Assembly (NCBI RefSeq): GCF_004343585.1
Contig: NZ_SLYW01000003.1
Coordinates: forward strand, 1-64,000
Length of the DNA: 64,000 nt
DNA from: Neorhizobium sp. JUb45
GTDB lineage: Bacteria > Pseudomonadota > Alphaproteobacteria > Rhizobiales > Rhizobiaceae
Direction of reading: 5' to 3'
The stretch's first letter is position 1. Every line of letters starts with the position of its first letter. Position numbers and translations under genes: made by a program. Shown here in pieces: positions 17,858 to 27,675 of this stretch. The notes under the pieces are model-generated. The model saw only the letters and a program-made list of their open reading frames with translations, was not told the DNA's origin and did not search any database.

Positions 17858-18817
17858 GTGAGCATAAGATACCTTATCATCCTGGCCGCCGCCCTGCTCT
17901 GTTCGAGCCTTGCCGTCGCGGCCCCCGCCAATCCGGTCTGCATTGTGCCATCGGAACCGGATGGTGCCTTTCAGCTGACATGCGAGCTTGCGAAAGAAGC
18001 CATTGCGGCGACAGGCGACCTGCCACAGCCGATAGTGCTCGAGCGCATGCCAGGCGGTGTCGGCGCCATCGCATTCAACGTTTTCACCAGCACGCGCCGA
18101 GCAGAGCCGGGCAGCCTCGTGGCGTTTTCCGAAGGCTCGCTCTTCAACATTGCCCGTGGCAAATTCGGTCCGCATGACTGGACCGATGTCAGATGGTTGG
18201 CCGTGCTGGGTGTCGATTATGGCGCCGTTGCCGTTCAAGATCAGGCGCCGTGGCGCACGTTGCCGGATCTCGTCGAGGCCATCAGGGCCGCGCCCCGATC
18301 GATCGCGATCGGCGGCTCGGGCACGATCAATGGCCGCGACTGGATGCGTGCCGCCAGCCTCGCCAAGCTGGCGGGAGCCGATATCCGCACCATGCGTTTT
18401 GTCGCCTTCGAAGGCGGTGGAGACTGTATGGCGGCACTGGTCGGCGGCCATGTGCAGGTCTGCATGAACGATGCGGCGACAACGCAGAAGCGGATCGACC
18501 GGGGGCAGCCGGTGCGCCTGCTTGCCGTTTACGCCAGGGATCGGCTCGAAGGGAAACTGAGCGGCGTTCCAACCGCGCGGGAACAGGGGTTCGATATCGT
18601 CTGGCCGGTTGTTCGCGGTGTTTATATGGGGTCGGATGTCAGCGACGCGGATTACGCGTTCTGGGCGGATGCCTTCAGGAAGGCCTTGGCGCAGCCGGCT
18701 TATCAGAACCTGCTTGCCGACAATTATCTGCAACCGTCCCCCCTCATCGGTGATGAACTCATAAAATTCGTTCGCGAGCACGCGGCATCTGCGGCCAAAG
18801 AGCGGGAGCCACTCTAG
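17858..18817 (+). CDS. TctC-like (Bug family) periplasmic binding protein, without TctA/TctB
   Basis: The 319-residue protein starts at a GTG at 17858-17860 behind a very strong ribosome site (GGGAGGGGGCG). This start puts a signal peptide (SIRYLIILAAALLCSSLAVA) first. A further GTG at 17816 would give an unlikely N-terminus. The mature protein shows Bug/TctC-family features: PSEPDGAF near the start, a MPGGVGAIAFNVF loop, IAIGGSGTINGRDW, and a C-terminal FW-DAF-KAL segment. TctC proteins normally feed the TctAB permease, but none is in the window. It lies 61 bases behind the sensor kinase and just before a secondary citrate transporter. It may therefore serve as a signal receptor for the kinase, as BctC does with BctDE in Bordetella pertussis. 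Confidence 0.8.
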   Translation: MSIRYLIILAAALLCSSLAVAAPANPVCIVPSEPDGAFQLTCELAKEAIAATGDLPQPIVLERMPGGVGAIAFNVFTSTRRAEPGSLVAFSEGSLFNIARGKFGPHDWTDVRWLAVLGVDYGAVAVQDQAPWRTLPDLVEAIRAAPRSIAIGGSGTINGRDWMRAASLAKLAGADIRTMRFVAFEGGGDCMAALVGGHVQVCMNDAATTQKRIDRGQPVRLLAVYARDRLEGKLSGVPTAREQGFDIVWPVVRGVYMGSDVSDADYAFWADAFRKALAQPAYQNLLADNYLQPSPLIGDELIKFVREHAASAAKEREPL

Positions 18818-18919
18818 CCTCACCTGCATCCATCGTCGGCCATCGCGTCGACACCGCCCCCAAATCCAACGAAAGCAACCGAGTATCCACCTGCCTTGGT
18901 GGATGCCACAGGAGGTCTT

Positions 18920-20227
18920 TTGCTTACAGTTCTTGCTTATTCGATGATCGCAACCTTTATGGCGCTCATCATGACCAACCGCATGTCGGCATTGATCGCC
19001 CTCATTACCGTTCCGATCGCATTCGCCATCATCGGCGGCTTTGGACCGCAGATCCCGGAGATGGCCATGGCAGGCGTCAAGGGAATTGCTCCGACCGCCG
19101 TTCTCCTGCTTTTCGCCATTCTCTATTTCGGACTGATGATCGATCTTGGACTGTTCGATCCGCTGATCCGGGTGGTGGTCCGCATCTGTCACGGTGATCC
19201 GCTGCGCATCATCGTCGGCACCGCGATCCTGTCGACGGTGATTTCACTCGACGGTGACGGCTCGACGACATTCCTGCTGGTGGTCAGCGCCATGATGCCG
19301 CTTCATCGCCGCATGGGTATCAACCCGCTGATCCTGCCGGCGGTCACGGTTCTGCCGAATGCCATCATCAACATCGCCCCCTGGGGCGGCCCCACCGCCC
19401 GCGTCATGGCGTCCCTGAAGGTCGATGCCAGCCAGGTCTTTCTGCCCCTCGTGCCGGCCATCATTCTCACCTGCATTTCAGCCATTCTGATTGCCGCCTA
19501 TCTGGGCCTCAAGGAGCGCCGCCGGCTTGGTGTGATCACCATGAATGGCGAAGCCGAGGAAGAGGCCCGCAATGCTGCCGACGCGGCCATGCAGGCCGTG
19601 GTCTCGCGCACGCCGATGCTGCAGCTTTTCAACGGCTTGCTCACAGTCGCCATTCTCGTGCTGCTCGTCATGGACGTCCTGCCGCTCGGCCTGATTTTCA
19701 TGGTCGGGTTCGCCATTGCCCTGACCGTCAATTTTCCGGGTATCAACGCACAACGCGAGCGTATCGAGGCGCATGCGGGCAGCGTGCTGATGGTCGTATC
19801 GGTGGTGTTTGGCGCCGGTGTCTTCACCGGCATCCTGTCGGGCACCGGCATGACCACGGCGCTTGCCGAAAGCGTCGTCAACGTCATCCCCACCGCTGCC
19901 GGCGAATATATTCCGCTGATCACCGCACTGCTGAGCGGGCCATTCACCTTCTTCCTGTCGAATGATGCCTTCTACTTCGGCGTCGTGCCCGTGCTCGCTC
20001 ACGCCGCCGCCGCTTACGACATCCCGCCGGAAGTCATCGCCCGTGCATCGCTCATCGGCCAGCCGGTGCATATGCTAAGCCCACTTGTGCCGGCCGCCTA
20101 TGTTCTGACAGGCCTGTCAAAAGTGGAATTCGGCGCGCACCAGCGCTTCACGCTCAAATGGGCAGCCCTTCTGGCGCTGATCATGCTGTTCGGTGCGGTT
20201 GTAACCGGCGCAGTGCCTATCTTCTGA
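18920..20227 (+). CDS. CitMHS-family citrate/proton symporter
   Basis: The TTG at 18920-18922 is preferred because AGGAGG lies 4 bases before it. It gives the MLTVLAYSMIATFMALIM start typical of CitM proteins and a length of 435 residues, close to Bacillus CitM (433). There are about eleven to twelve hydrophobic helices. Family marks include the Asp-rich SLDGDGSTTFL segment, PNAIINIAPWGGPTARVMA, a GTGMTTALAESV loop, and FFLSNDAFYFGVVPVL. CitMHS proteins import citrate complexed with a divalent metal together with protons. It is the last gene of the tctDE-binding protein cluster and presumably the regulated uptake system. Confidence 0.9.
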   Translation: MLTVLAYSMIATFMALIMTNRMSALIALITVPIAFAIIGGFGPQIPEMAMAGVKGIAPTAVLLLFAILYFGLMIDLGLFDPLIRVVVRICHGDPLRIIVGTAILSTVISLDGDGSTTFLLVVSAMMPLHRRMGINPLILPAVTVLPNAIINIAPWGGPTARVMASLKVDASQVFLPLVPAIILTCISAILIAAYLGLKERRRLGVITMNGEAEEEARNAADAAMQAVVSRTPMLQLFNGLLTVAILVLLVMDVLPLGLIFMVGFAIALTVNFPGINAQRERIEAHAGSVLMVVSVVFGAGVFTGILSGTGMTTALAESVVNVIPTAAGEYIPLITALLSGPFTFFLSNDAFYFGVVPVLAHAAAAYDIPPEVIARASLIGQPVHMLSPLVPAAYVLTGLSKVEFGAHQRFTLKWAALLALIMLFGAVVTGAVPIF

Positions 20228-20409
20228 GCGCATTCCTGCATCAGGACGGCGATGTCTCTTGAGATGCGGAGGCATCGCCGGATGCAGGTCTTCGGTCATG
20301 CCCTCGAAGTAATCAGCGCGGCTTCGCCAATGATCATCACGCCGCTTTACCACAAGCCTGCCAGCCCTCGGCAATTGACAACCGTCCGGCCATCGGACAG
20401 TTTGCGGAC

Positions 20410-21123
20410 ATGAATGAAATGGCTGACTGGTTGTCGGAAAATAGCCCGATCAGCCGCAAGAACGCGGCTGAGGCGGTATTCGATGAATTGCGCTCTGCAA
20501 TTGTCTCCGGCCGTATCGAGGTCGGCACACGCCTGCCATCCGAAACGCATCTCGCAAAAAGTTATGGCGTAAGCCGTCCGGTCATCCGCGAGGCGCTGCG
20601 ATCCCTGCAGACACTCGGCATGACGCAAACACGCACCGGCAGCGGCACGTTCGTGACCACGTCGGCGCCTTCAGCCAATCTCAGCTATAGCGGGTATTCC
20701 GCGCGCGACCTCATCGAGGCCCGCCCGTTCATCGAAGTGCCTGCCGCCGGCTGGGCCGCACTGCGCCGCAGCGCGCAGCAGGCAAGCAGCATGTTGCAAC
20801 TGTGCGACGACATGGACGCCGAGGAAGACCCGCACCGGTGGGTCACGCTCGATTCGGAATTTCACATGCTGCTGGCAAAAGCATCCGGCAATGCCGTCTT
20901 CGAAAAGATCGTCACCGACGCCCGCGATGCCCTGATGCAGCAATCGGAACTGGTCAACATGATGGCCAGCCGCCGTCTGGCCTCCAATCGCGAGCATCGG
21001 GCCATTGCCATCGCCGTCGATGCAGGCTCGCAAGAGGATGCCTCGCGAGCCATGGAAATTCATCTGGGGCAGGTCAAGCAGGTTGTGACCGATATTATCG
21101 GGGCAAACCAGACGCTTCGTTGA
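20410..21123 (+). CDS. GntR-family regulator, FadR/FCD subgroup
   Basis: This 237-residue regulator has a winged helix-turn-helix (about residues 15-85: AVFDELRSAIVSGRIEVGTRLPSE is split by a turn, and YGVSRPVIREALRSL is the recognition part). A helical FCD ligand-binding domain follows (about 95-225) with the metal-binding His of FHMLLAKASGN and a late REHRAIAIAVD. Its 3' end overlaps the convergent aspA gene by 29 bases. It is the nearest candidate to bind the two CTGTANNACAG sites between aspA and ansP, since FadR-type regulators recognise TGTNNNACA-like cores. The effector could be aspartate, asparagine or fumarate, which is inference. Confidence 0.88.
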   Translation: MNEMADWLSENSPISRKNAAEAVFDELRSAIVSGRIEVGTRLPSETHLAKSYGVSRPVIREALRSLQTLGMTQTRTGSGTFVTTSAPSANLSYSGYSARDLIEARPFIEVPAAGWAALRRSAQQASSMLQLCDDMDAEEDPHRWVTLDSEFHMLLAKASGNAVFEKIVTDARDALMQQSELVNMMASRRLASNREHRAIAIAVDAGSQEDASRAMEIHLGQVKQVVTDIIGANQTLR

Positions 21124-22528
21124 GCTTCTCTACAGACGGCTGAACATTGGCCAGAACTTCCGGACGCAAAGCCTTGTCCAGCTGCTCGACGGTCAGATAA
21201 CCGCGTTCAAGCACAACCTCGACAATCGTTCGACCGGTTGCGAGCGCCTCGCGGGCAACCTCGGTGGCGGCATAATAACCGATCAGCGGATTGAGTGCGG
21301 TTGCTAGGCCGAGCGACTGCTCCAGACGCAGGGCCATGATGCCCGGATTGGCCGTGATGCCATCGACGCAGCGTTCTGCGAGTATCCGGCAGGCCGAATC
21401 GAGATGGGCAATGCTGTCGCTAAGAGAGCGCACGATCACCGGTTCGAATGCGTTGAGCTGAAGCTGACCGGCTTCAGCCGCCATCGTGATGGTGATGTCA
21501 TTGCCGATCACCGAGAATGCCACCTGATTGACAACTTCGGGGATCACCGGATTGACCTTGCCCGGCATGATGCTGGATCCCGCCTGCATTGGCGGCAGGT
21601 TGATCTCACCGATGCCGGCGCGCGGGCCGGATGACAAGAGACGCAGGTCATTGCAGGTCTTGGAGAGCTTTACGGCGACCCGCTTCAGAACACCGGAGAG
21701 ATGCACGAATGCGCCCGGATCCTGCGTGGCCTCGATGAGGTCGGCCGCAGTGGTAAGCGGACGGCCTGTCAGGCGGACGAGGTGCTGGCAGGCCAGCGCC
21801 GCGTAGCCTGCAGGGGCGTTGAGGCCCGTGCCGATCGCAGTTGCGCCGAGGTTGATCTCGTGCAGCAGCGCTGCGGATTCCAGCAGACGCGCCCGGTCCT
21901 CACCAAGCATCACCGCAAACACGCGAAACTCCTGACCAAGCGTCATCGGTACGGCATCCTGCAGCTGCGTGCGGCCGACCTTCAGGATGGCATCGAATTC
22001 CTTTGCCTTGCGCTCGAAAGCCGCCTGCAGGAATTCCATCGACGCTGCCAGCTGATCGATGGCTTCGATCGTGCCAACATTGATGGCTGTCGGATAGGCG
22101 TCGTTGGTGGATTGGCTGAGGTTGACGTGGTCGTTCGGATGAAGGTGGCCGTAGTCACCCTTGGCGTGACCAAGCAGCTCGAGAGCACGGTTGGCGATGA
22201 CTTCGTTGGCGTTCATGTTGGTGGATGTGCCGGCCCCGCCCTGAATGACATCGACCACGAACTGATCGTGCAAGGCGCCTGCCCGAATCTCCCGGCATGC
22301 GGCCACGATAGCATCGCGGCGCGCTTCATCGAGAAAACCGAGTTCATGATTGGCCTCGGCCGCCGCTTCCTTCACATAGGCCAATCCGCGAATGACATGC
22401 GCATACCGGCTGACCGTGATGCCGGTGATCGGAAAGTTGTCGACCGCCCTCGCCGTATGGACACCCCAATAGGCATCCTGTGGAATTTCCTTCGGACCCA
22501 GCAGGTCCTTCTCAATGCGTGTTGCCAT
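21095..22528 (-). CDS. aspA: Aspartate ammonia-lyase
   Basis: This 477-residue enzyme of the fumarase/aspartase superfamily converts L-aspartate to fumarate and ammonia. The start is MATRIEKDLLGPKEIPQDAY, close to E. coli AspA (478 residues). This ATG (22526-22528) has GTGGAGG about 9 bases upstream, whereas the ATG 9 bases earlier sits directly against that site. Signature segments are GAGTSTNMNANEV, HPNDHVNLSQSTNDAYPTA, GRTQLQDAVPMTLG, and the catalytic loop GSSIMPGKVNPVIPEV. It is divergent from the asparagine permease and asparaginase genes, so together they take asparagine to fumarate. Confidence 0.95.
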   Translation of the reverse strand: MATRIEKDLLGPKEIPQDAYWGVHTARAVDNFPITGITVSRYAHVIRGLAYVKEAAAEANHELGFLDEARRDAIVAACREIRAGALHDQFVVDVIQGGAGTSTNMNANEVIANRALELLGHAKGDYGHLHPNDHVNLSQSTNDAYPTAINVGTIEAIDQLAASMEFLQAAFERKAKEFDAILKVGRTQLQDAVPMTLGQEFRVFAVMLGEDRARLLESAALLHEINLGATAIGTGLNAPAGYAALACQHLVRLTGRPLTTAADLIEATQDPGAFVHLSGVLKRVAVKLSKTCNDLRLLSSGPRAGIGEINLPPMQAGSSIMPGKVNPVIPEVVNQVAFSVIGNDITITMAAEAGQLQLNAFEPVIVRSLSDSIAHLDSACRILAERCVDGITANPGIMALRLEQSLGLATALNPLIGYYAATEVAREALATGRTIVEVVLERGYLTVEQLDKALRPEVLANVQPSVEKLNEASGLPR

Positions 22529-22547
22529 CTCCGGCATCCTCCACCCT

Positions 22548-22582
22548 ATTTAAATCTGTCATGCTGTATGACAGATTTAAAT
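22548..22582. promoter_or_regulatory. Perfect 35-bp palindrome upstream of aspA (operator candidate)
   Basis: Arms ATTTAAATCTGTCAT and ATGACAGATTTAAAT (15 bp each, no mismatch) flank a 5-base centre. It lies 20 bases before the aspA start, and inside it is the core CTGTATGACAG. The position would let a bound repressor block aspA transcription or early translation. Confidence 0.75.
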
Positions 22583-22660
22583 ACCTACTCCTCTCCTTGC
22601 AAAACCGTCAAATGAATTTCATCAAACTTGACGAAACCATGATCCTGGCACTATGAAAGC

Positions 22661-22680
22661 AAAATCTGTATTACAGCATT
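22661..22680. promoter_or_regulatory. Second operator-like site upstream of ansP
   Basis: The site carries CTGTATTACAG. On the opposite strand it reads ATGCTGTAATACAGATTTT, which matches 16 of 19 bases with part of the aspA-side palindrome (ATGCTGTATGACAGATTTA). It suggests that the same regulator controls both directions. Confidence 0.6.
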
Positions 22681-22768
22681 ACAGGCTTCACGACGAAACA
22701 AACGCATGATCGAACAACATCCGGCCTCACCGGCAAAGGATGTGGAAGCTCTAGGGAGGAGCGTTTCA

Positions 22769-24244
22769 GTGGATAAATCGATACAGGCCAAGGCTGAAAA
22801 AGGCATCGAGTTTGCCGAGGAGCTTGGTTACCAGAAGGCCCTCAAACCGCGCCAGATCCAGATGATCGCCATTGGCGGCGCCATCGGTACCGGCCTCTTT
22901 CTCGGCGCCGGCGGCCGTCTGGCCGCGGCCGGTCCCGCGCTCATCTTCGTTTACGCGATCTGCGGCTTCTTTGCGTTTCTGGTTCTGCGCGCGCTTGGCG
23001 AACTGATCATGCACCGCCCGACCTCGGGCTCGTTCGTATCCTACGCCCGTGAATTCTACGGCGAGAAAATGGCCTTCGCCGTCGGCTGGATGTACTGGCT
23101 GAACTGGGCGATGACCGCCGTGGCCGATGTCACCGCCGTCGCCCTCTACATGAACTTCTTCAAGCAGTACGTGCCCTTTCTTGTCGGCATCGACCAATGG
23201 GTGTTCGCGCTTGTCGCGCTGCTGGTCGTGCTGGCCATGAACATGCTGTCGGTCAAGGTGTTTGGCGAACTGGAATTCTGGTTCAGCCTCATCAAGGTTC
23301 TGGCGCTTTCAATCTTCCTGATCGTCGGCGTCTACTTCGTCATCTTCGGCACGCCGATCGAAGGCCATGTCACCGGCTTCAGCGTCATCACCGACAATGG
23401 CGGTTTTCTGCCCAACGGCATATTGCCCGCCTTCGTGATCATTCAGGGCGTGATCTTCGCCTATGCCTCGATCGAGCTGATCGGCACCACTGCCGGCGAA
23501 ACCGAAGATCCGCGCAAGATCATGCCGCGCGCCATCCGCACCGTCGTCGCACGCCTGCTGGTGTTTTACGTCGGCTCGGTCGTGCTGCTTTCGCTGCTCC
23601 TGCCCTATAGCGCCTACAAGGCAGGCGAGAGCCCGTTCGTGACGTTCTTCGGCGCGATCGGCATTCAGGGCGCCGATGTCATCATGAACCTCGTGGTGCT
23701 GACGGCCGTCCTTTCGTCACTCAATGCCGGCCTCTATTCGACCGGACGCATCCTGCATTCGATGGCCGTGTCCGGCTCCGCTCCGGCGGCACTTGCCAAG
23801 ATGAACAAGGCCGGCGTGCCTTATCGCGGCATCGCTGTCACCGCTGCAGTGACGGCCATCGGCATCGTCCTCAATGCCATCGTGCCCGCAATGGCTTTCG
23901 AGATCGCGCTTAACCTTGCGGCACTGGGCATCATCAGCGCCTGGGCCGTGATCGTGTTGTGCCAACTGAAGCTCTGGAGCCTTGCAAAGAAGGGCAAGAT
24001 GCAGCGGCCGGATTTTGCCATGTTCGGCGCCCCCTATACCGGCATCATCACGCTTGTCTTCCTGTTCAGCGTGCTGGTGCTGATGGCACTGGATTATCCG
24101 GTCGGCAGCTGGACGATGGGCTCGCTGATCATAATCATCCCGGCCCTGATCATCGGCTGGTATCTGGCGCGTGACCGCATTACAGCAGTCGCAGCCGAAA
24201 ACGCCGCCAAACAGACGGCCGTGACAGATGGGACCGCATTGTGA
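22769..24244 (+). CDS. ansP: L-asparagine permease AnsP (APC family)
   Basis: The protein has 491 residues from the GTG at 22769, which has GGGAGGA 8 bases upstream. An ATG at 22706 would add 21 residues but lacks a ribosome site. Twelve hydrophobic helices are seen. The APC-family first-helix motif is [18 protein letters not shown], followed by [12 protein letters not shown] and [26 protein letters not shown] and [20 protein letters not shown] match E. coli AnsP, which separates it from GABA or aromatic permeases of the same group. It forms a two-gene operon with the asparaginase gene, which starts within its stop codon. It probably imports asparagine with protons. Confidence 0.88.
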   Translation: MDKSIQAKAEKGIEFAEELGYQKALKPRQIQMIAIGGAIGTGLFLGAGGRLAAAGPALIFVYAICGFFAFLVLRALGELIMHRPTSGSFVSYAREFYGEKMAFAVGWMYWLNWAMTAVADVTAVALYMNFFKQYVPFLVGIDQWVFALVALLVVLAMNMLSVKVFGELEFWFSLIKVLALSIFLIVGVYFVIFGTPIEGHVTGFSVITDNGGFLPNGILPAFVIIQGVIFAYASIELIGTTAGETEDPRKIMPRAIRTVVARLLVFYVGSVVLLSLLLPYSAYKAGESPFVTFFGAIGIQGADVIMNLVVLTAVLSSLNAGLYSTGRILHSMAVSGSAPAALAKMNKAGVPYRGIAVTAAVTAIGIVLNAIVPAMAFEIALNLAALGIISAWAVIVLCQLKLWSLAKKGKMQRPDFAMFGAPYTGIITLVFLFSVLVLMALDYPVGSWTMGSLIIIIPALIIGWYLARDRITAVAAENAAKQTAVTDGTAL

Positions 24245-25188
24245 TCGCATTCGAGAAAAAGCCGTTGGTGGCGATTGTCACCACCGGCGGCACCATTGCC
24301 AGCCAGCGGGACTCGGACGGCGTCAGCCGCCCGAGCCTCGATGGCGACAGCCTCATCGGCCTGATCCCGGATGCGGGCGTCGATCTGAAAGTCATCGATC
24401 TGATGGCAAAGGATTCGGCCAGCCTGACGCTTGCCGACATGCAGGCAATCAGCAATGCCGTCGGCCTGCTGATCAGGGACCCGCTCATCGATGGCATCGT
24501 CGTTCTGCATGGAACCGACGCCATGGAAGAGACGGCGCTGCTTTTGCAATTGCAGCACCAGTTGACCAAGCCGGTCGTTCTGACCGGCGCGCAGTTTACG
24601 GCCGATGACGAGCGCACGGACGGCCCGGCCAATCTGGCAGCAGCCGTGCGTGCCGCTGTCGATCATCCCAACACCAGACGCGGCGTGCTGGTCTGCTTTG
24701 GCGGAAAGATTCATCCGGCCTGGGGGCTTTACAAGCACGCCACCGATAACGGCGACGCCTTCCGGCAATCGATGCCGGTGCAAAACCCCATACTGCATCT
24801 GCCGGCAGATGTGAGCGCGGTACGGATCGATATCATCACCGTCTATCCGGGTGGTGACGGCACGTTTCTGGACCACAGCCTGGCAACGGGTGCGAAAGGC
24901 ATCGTTCTGGCAGCACTGGGTTCCGGCAATGCCACATCGTCGGTGGTTGAAGCCTCAAAACGGTGCATTGCAAAACAGATCCCCGTCGTGACATCGAGCC
25001 GTGTTCCGCAGGGCGGGCTGACATCGACCTATGGCGGCGGCGGCGGCGGCCATGATCTTGCCCAGGCGGGTGCGGTGCTGTCGCACAATCTGCGCCCCGG
25101 TCAGGCGAGAATACTGCTCGCCAGCCTTGTTGCGGCAGGCGCGACCGGCGAGACCATCAGCGAAGCGTTTGCGCAGTCTGTCGCGTAA
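24241..25188 (+). CDS. ansA: L-asparaginase
   Basis: This 315-residue asparaginase/glutaminase-family enzyme starts at a GTG that overlaps the ansP stop (4 bases). The two catalytic threonine motifs are intact: VTTGGTIAS near residue 16 and [13 protein letters not shown] near residue 90. No clear signal peptide is present, so it is cytoplasmic (type I-like). It hydrolyses imported asparagine to aspartate and ammonia, and aspA then removes the second nitrogen. Confidence 0.93.
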   Translation: MIAFEKKPLVAIVTTGGTIASQRDSDGVSRPSLDGDSLIGLIPDAGVDLKVIDLMAKDSASLTLADMQAISNAVGLLIRDPLIDGIVVLHGTDAMEETALLLQLQHQLTKPVVLTGAQFTADDERTDGPANLAAAVRAAVDHPNTRRGVLVCFGGKIHPAWGLYKHATDNGDAFRQSMPVQNPILHLPADVSAVRIDIITVYPGGDGTFLDHSLATGAKGIVLAALGSGNATSSVVEASKRCIAKQIPVVTSSRVPQGGLTSTYGGGGGGHDLAQAGAVLSHNLRPGQARILLASLVAAGATGETISEAFAQSVA

Positions 25189-25330
25189 CGCTTCATCTGG
25201 TACCGCTGCATGAAACTGAACGGGAATTTACCATTGGCAAGGCAAGCATAAGTTAGATTTATCCGCCGCTTGCTTCGCCGCACTCCGGCGCCTATCTCTG
25301 GCACTCCCTTATACAATCCGGAGTGTTTTC

Positions 25331-27439
25331 TTGGCCGCCTCCCCGAAATCGCCTTTCGCCAACCTTCCTGTCGCCCCCATCGCGCCAAAGAAGTCTGTCA
25401 GCGACACCCATCACGGCATTACCCGCACCGACGATTATGCCTGGCTGCGCGCCGACAACTGGCAGGCGATGTTCAAGGATCCGAGCCTGCTGGATCCGGA
25501 AATCCGCAAGCACCTCGAGGCCGAAAACACCTATATGGAAGCGGCACTCGGCGACACCGCCGATCTGCAGAAGGCCCTGTTTGCCGAAATGCGCGGCCGC
25601 ATCAAGGAAGACGACAGTTCCGTACCGATGAAGGACGGACCGTTTGCCTATGGCTCGCTGTTCGTTACCGGCGGCGAGCAGCCGCACTATTTCCGCACGC
25701 CCCGCGATGGCGGTGAAAAGCAGACACTGCTTGATGGCGACAAGGAAGCGGCGAACAAGGATTATTTCCGCCTCGCCGGCATTGACCACACGACCGATCA
25801 CGCCAGAGGTATCTGGGGTTACGACGACAAGGGTTCCGAATATTTCACCCTGCGCATCCGCGACCTTGGCACCGGTGAAGATCTGGACGACGTCATCGAA
25901 AACACGGCAGGCGGTGGCGTCTGGGCTCCCGATGGCAAGAGCTTCTTCTACACGCTGCAGGACGAGAACCACCGTCCGTCAAAAGTGTTTCACCATATCG
26001 TCGGCCAGAAACAGTCGGAAGACCGGCTGGTGTTCGAAGAGAAGGATCCCGGCTTTTTCATGGGCGTCGGCGGATCGCTGCTCGACGACTTCATCTATAT
26101 CGACATCCACGACCATGAAACGTCCGAATACCGGCTGATCCCGACCTCCGATTTGACCGCCGAGCCAAAGCTGGTGGCGGAACGCGAAGAAGGTATCGAA
26201 TATTCGATGACCGAAGGCGGTGACGTCTTCTACATCCTCACCAATGACGGTGACGCCAAGGATTTCAAGATCGTCGAGGCTCCGGCTTCCGAACCTGTCA
26301 AGGCCAACTGGAAGGAAGTCGTGCCGCATGAGCCGGGCCGGCTGATCATTTCGCATATGGCCTATGCACGCCATCTGATCTGGTTGCAGCGCATGCAGGG
26401 CCTGCCGCAGATCGTCATCCGCGACCGTATCTCTGGCGAAGAACATGCGATCGCCTTCGACGAGGAAGCCTATTCGCTCGGCCTGTCCGGTGCGGCCGAA
26501 TACGAAACAGACACGATCCGTTTCTCCTATTCGTCGATGACGACGCCGACGCAGCTGTTTGACTACAACATGGTCACGCGTGAGCGCACGCTGCTGAAGA
26601 CCCAGGAAATTCCGTCCGGTCACAACCCGGATGACTATGTCACCCGTCGTGTCATGGCACCCGCCCATGACGGCGAACTGGTGCCGGTTTCGCTTCTCTA
26701 CAAGAAGGGCACGCCGCTCGACGGTTCATCGCCCTGCCTGCTTTACGGTTACGGCGCCTATGGCATGACCATCCCGGCCTCGTTCTCGACCAATGCCCTG
26801 TCGCTCGCCGACCGTGGCATCGTCTACGCCATCGCCCATATCCGCGGCGGCAAGGACAAGGGTTTTGCCTGGTACGAAGACGGCAAGATGGAGAACAAGC
26901 AGAACACCTTCAAGGACTTCATTGCCGCCGCCGATCATCTCGTGGCGACCGGGTTCACGGCCTATGACCGGATTATCGCGGAAGGTGGCTCTGCCGGCGG
27001 CATGCTGATGGGCGCAATCGCCAACATGGCACCGGAAAAGTTCGCCGGTATCATCGCCGCCGTGCCTTTCGTTGACGTTCTGACCACGATGCTCGACGAC
27101 ACACTGCCGCTGACCCCACCGGAATGGCCTGAATGGGGCAACCCGATCGATTCGGAAGAGGAATACCGCTGGATCGCGGCCTATTCGCCTTACGACAACG
27201 TCACCGGCCGCGCCTACCCGCCGATTCTGGCCATCTCCGGCCTCACCGATCCGCGCGTGACCTACTGGGAACCGACCAAATGGGTGGCGAAGCTGCGGGA
27301 AAACACGACCGGAACGGCGCCGATCCTGCTTAAAACCAACATGGCAGCCGGCCATGGCGGCAAATCGGGACGATTCCAGCGACTGGAAGAAATCGCCTTC
27401 GAATATGCATTCGCCATCAAGGTCGCCGGCAAGATGTAA
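25331..27439 (+). CDS. ptrB: Oligopeptidase B (S9 prolyl oligopeptidase family)
   Basis: The 702-residue protein has the two-domain layout of PtrB: a seven-bladed propeller (about residues 75-420) and a C-terminal alpha/beta hydrolase. The nucleophile Ser lies in EGGSAGGMLMGA, the Asp is expected in GLTDPRVTYWEP, and the His is in GHGGKSGRF. The family's early HGITRTDDYAWLR segment is also present. The best start is a TTG at 25331-25333 with GGAG about 9 bases before it, since no ATG fits. It cleaves small peptides after basic residues in the cytoplasm. It lies alone between two gaps. Confidence 0.92.
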   Translation: MAASPKSPFANLPVAPIAPKKSVSDTHHGITRTDDYAWLRADNWQAMFKDPSLLDPEIRKHLEAENTYMEAALGDTADLQKALFAEMRGRIKEDDSSVPMKDGPFAYGSLFVTGGEQPHYFRTPRDGGEKQTLLDGDKEAANKDYFRLAGIDHTTDHARGIWGYDDKGSEYFTLRIRDLGTGEDLDDVIENTAGGGVWAPDGKSFFYTLQDENHRPSKVFHHIVGQKQSEDRLVFEEKDPGFFMGVGGSLLDDFIYIDIHDHETSEYRLIPTSDLTAEPKLVAEREEGIEYSMTEGGDVFYILTNDGDAKDFKIVEAPASEPVKANWKEVVPHEPGRLIISHMAYARHLIWLQRMQGLPQIVIRDRISGEEHAIAFDEEAYSLGLSGAAEYETDTIRFSYSSMTTPTQLFDYNMVTRERTLLKTQEIPSGHNPDDYVTRRVMAPAHDGELVPVSLLYKKGTPLDGSSPCLLYGYGAYGMTIPASFSTNALSLADRGIVYAIAHIRGGKDKGFAWYEDGKMENKQNTFKDFIAAADHLVATGFTAYDRIIAEGGSAGGMLMGAIANMAPEKFAGIIAAVPFVDVLTTMLDDTLPLTPPEWPEWGNPIDSEEEYRWIAAYSPYDNVTGRAYPPILAISGLTDPRVTYWEPTKWVAKLRENTTGTAPILLKTNMAAGHGGKSGRFQRLEEIAFEYAFAIKVAGKM

Positions 27440-27675
27440 GTTCATGGTTTTGGTGCGGCCGCCTGCCCTTTGGGCGGCTGCATCAGCTTGCCGATCTTTT
27501 CACGACGCTTTTTCTAATTTGTGCGCCGCACAATAATTCTTTTGAAACCATTCAAAAATCCGGAAAAACGGCGTAAAGCAGCGGTTTTTCATTTTCGCAT
27601 CCGCTAAAACGCAAGCTCCGCGCAAGGTTCCCTTGTTAACTATTGGTTAACGGAACCAGAAACGGAACAGACCGC

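Noticed and set aside
17810-19192. 460-codon minus-strand open frame over the TctC-like and CitMHS genes
   Set aside because: Both + strand genes have signal peptide or membrane helices, good ribosome sites and family motifs. The antisense frame has none.
27459-27490. Hairpin after the oligopeptidase gene as a terminator
   Set aside because: The stem has mismatches and no T-tract directly behind it.
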